From DATGLE01 sp035294325 (lineage in GTDB: Bacteria > Chloroflexota > Ktedonobacteria > Ktedonobacterales > Ktedonobacteraceae): DNA of 40,287 nucleotides. Positions 39,660 to 40,287 of the stretch are shown here, piece by piece. The DNA lies in NCBI GenBank assembly GCA_035294325.1, contig DATGLE010000160.1:1-40287 (forward strand). The letters are read 5' to 3'. The notes beneath the pieces were generated by a model. That model was not told the DNA's origin. It saw only the letters and a program-made list of their open reading frames with translations, and searched no databases. Each line of letters starts with the position of its first letter. Within the stretch, counting starts at the first letter, position 1. The position numbers were made by a program, and so were the translations under genes.

Positions 39660-40287
39660 CTACGAAAAAGACAACCACACTCCCAGCCCGATGAGAAGAA
39701 TAGCGCTCAACAACTCACTCCATTCCTTGAGCAGCCTCAAACGTGTACGCAGAGCGCGGCCCAGCGAAAGGCCGATCAACGTCATCAGAAATGCTTGCAG
39801 GCCAATTAATAAACAGAACGTAAGCGGACTCATAGTTTTGCCGGCAGCAGAACCGAACGAAAAACCGATAGCCAGTTCATCCATGCTCACGCTGAGCGCG
39901 AGGAGGAACTGCTGGCGCCAAAGAAAGCGCTCCGGAGCGCGGCGTATGTCATGCTGAGCGGCGGTGGATCCTTCGCCGCCCCGGGTCGCGGATCCTTCGC
40001 TGTCGCTCAACATGACATGGCTCGCTTCTTCAGAAGAAGGCGCTGACCGCTGCTGCGTATTGCCGTCGCTCTTTTTGCGCCTGCTTAGATACTCGCGCCC
40101 TTCTTCTACCAGTTCCCACAGGCCAATGCCGATGAGAAGGAAGACGCCAATATAGTGCATGATCCCACCCACAATAGTAGAGAGGGCGTAGCCGATGAAG
40201 AGGCCAATAATGGGCATCAGCATCTCCGCAGATGCAAAAAGGATGGCCGAGCGCAGCCAGAAAGGGAGGGCGCTGCGCCGCTGCTGC
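39660..40287 (-). CDS. mntP: MntP-family manganese efflux pump, 5' end beyond the window
   Basis: At least 208 residues are visible; the frame stays open to the right edge. Paired three-helix units are seen: LPFWLRSAILFASAEMLMPI and GLFIGYALSTIVGG, then after the central loop SVSMDELAIGFSFG and LIGLQAFLMTLIGLSLGR. Acidic residues in the second repeat (SMDELA) fit the ion path of MntP. It exports Mn(II) across the inner membrane. The central cytoplasmic loop is long (about 55 residues) and encoded partly by an inverted repeat (39946-40018), reading HVMLSDSEGSATRGG and onward. No yybP-ykoY riboswitch can be checked because the 5' side is missing. Confidence 0.87.
   Translation of the reverse strand, partial: QQRRSALPFWLRSAILFASAEMLMPIIGLFIGYALSTIVGGIMHYIGVFLLIGIGLWELVEEGREYLSRRKKSDGNTQQRSAPSSEEASHVMLSDSEGSATRGGEGSTAAQHDIRRAPERFLWRQQFLLALSVSMDELAIGFSFGSAAGKTMSPLTFCLLIGLQAFLMTLIGLSLGRALRTRLRLLKEWSELLSAILLIGLGVWLSFS
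39946..40018. repeat. 73-bp inverted repeat inside the mntP loop
   Basis: Arms ATGTCATGCTGAGCG (39946-39960) and CGCTCAACATGACAT (40004-40018) pair at 14 of 15 positions. Between them, GCGGATCCTTCGC-type sequences occur twice as a direct repeat. The frame stays open, so about 24 residues are added to the cytoplasmic loop of MntP. Confidence 0.75.

Overview
The window is GC-rich and looks like chromosomal DNA of a Chloroflexota bacterium, most likely class Ktedonobacteria. This is inferred from gene style only: a SufT-like MIP18 protein, a Q/G/Y-rich DUF4870 protein, Pro/Thr-rich membrane proteins, a transglutaminase membrane protein, pseudokinase-type signalling and a T-box in front of serS. 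No taxonomic marker beyond a 5S rRNA is present. About 33 protein genes or fragments, a 5S rRNA, a tRNA-Lys, a tRNA-like sequence, a serine T-box and a putative structured RNA can be supported.

Layout. 0.3-6.1 kb is a defence island: type I methylase and specificity genes (hsdM-hsdS, no hsdR in view) followed by a two-gene Kiwa system (kwaA-kwaB). 6.1-10.1 kb holds a beta-propeller membrane protein, a GmhB-type phosphatase and a NarL-type two-component pair. 10.3-14.6 kb has a repeat array, ribokinase plus nucleoside hydrolase, a SufT-like protein and a zinc-ribbon membrane protein. 14.8-21.8 kb is an unusual redox/signalling locus: a di-heme b-type cytochrome and a 1252-residue FAD/FHA/ferredoxin/cNMP fusion on the minus strand, divergent from a membrane pseudokinase fused to a Rieske domain. 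21.8-25.8 kb carries serS under a serine T-box, an FMN-dependent hydroxy-acid oxidase, a candidate structured RNA and a methyltransferase. 26.5-32.0 kb is the proteostasis cluster tig-clpX-lon. 32.2-40.3 kb has a DUF4870 protein, a solitary 5S rRNA, a MITE-like element, a copper-storage-type protein, a NUDIX hydrolase, tRNA-Lys abutting a PD-(D/E)XK nuclease, surface or membrane proteins, a transglutaminase and a partial MntP.

The most distinctive non-coding signal is a dispersed family of tripartite elements. A GC-rich hairpin (module A, core CGCGCCTGCGGCGCTCG) and a second hairpin (module B, GCGCGGC-nnn-GCCGCGC) flank a long palindrome (P) with arms of 24-35 bp. Most P copies are perfect or nearly perfect and share the core GCGCGAAGCGC, but the arm sequence differs between copies. 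There are about eight copies, all intergenic. Separate, unrelated palindromes lie in frame inside hsdS and mntP and at the 3' end of serS.

Working hypothesis for the 14.8-21.8 kb locus: electrons pass from NAD(P)H through FAD and several Fe-S clusters to a transmembrane di-heme cytochrome and possibly an extracytoplasmic Rieske centre, with FHA, cNMP-type and pseudokinase domains gating the path. This is inference from domain content and gene order.
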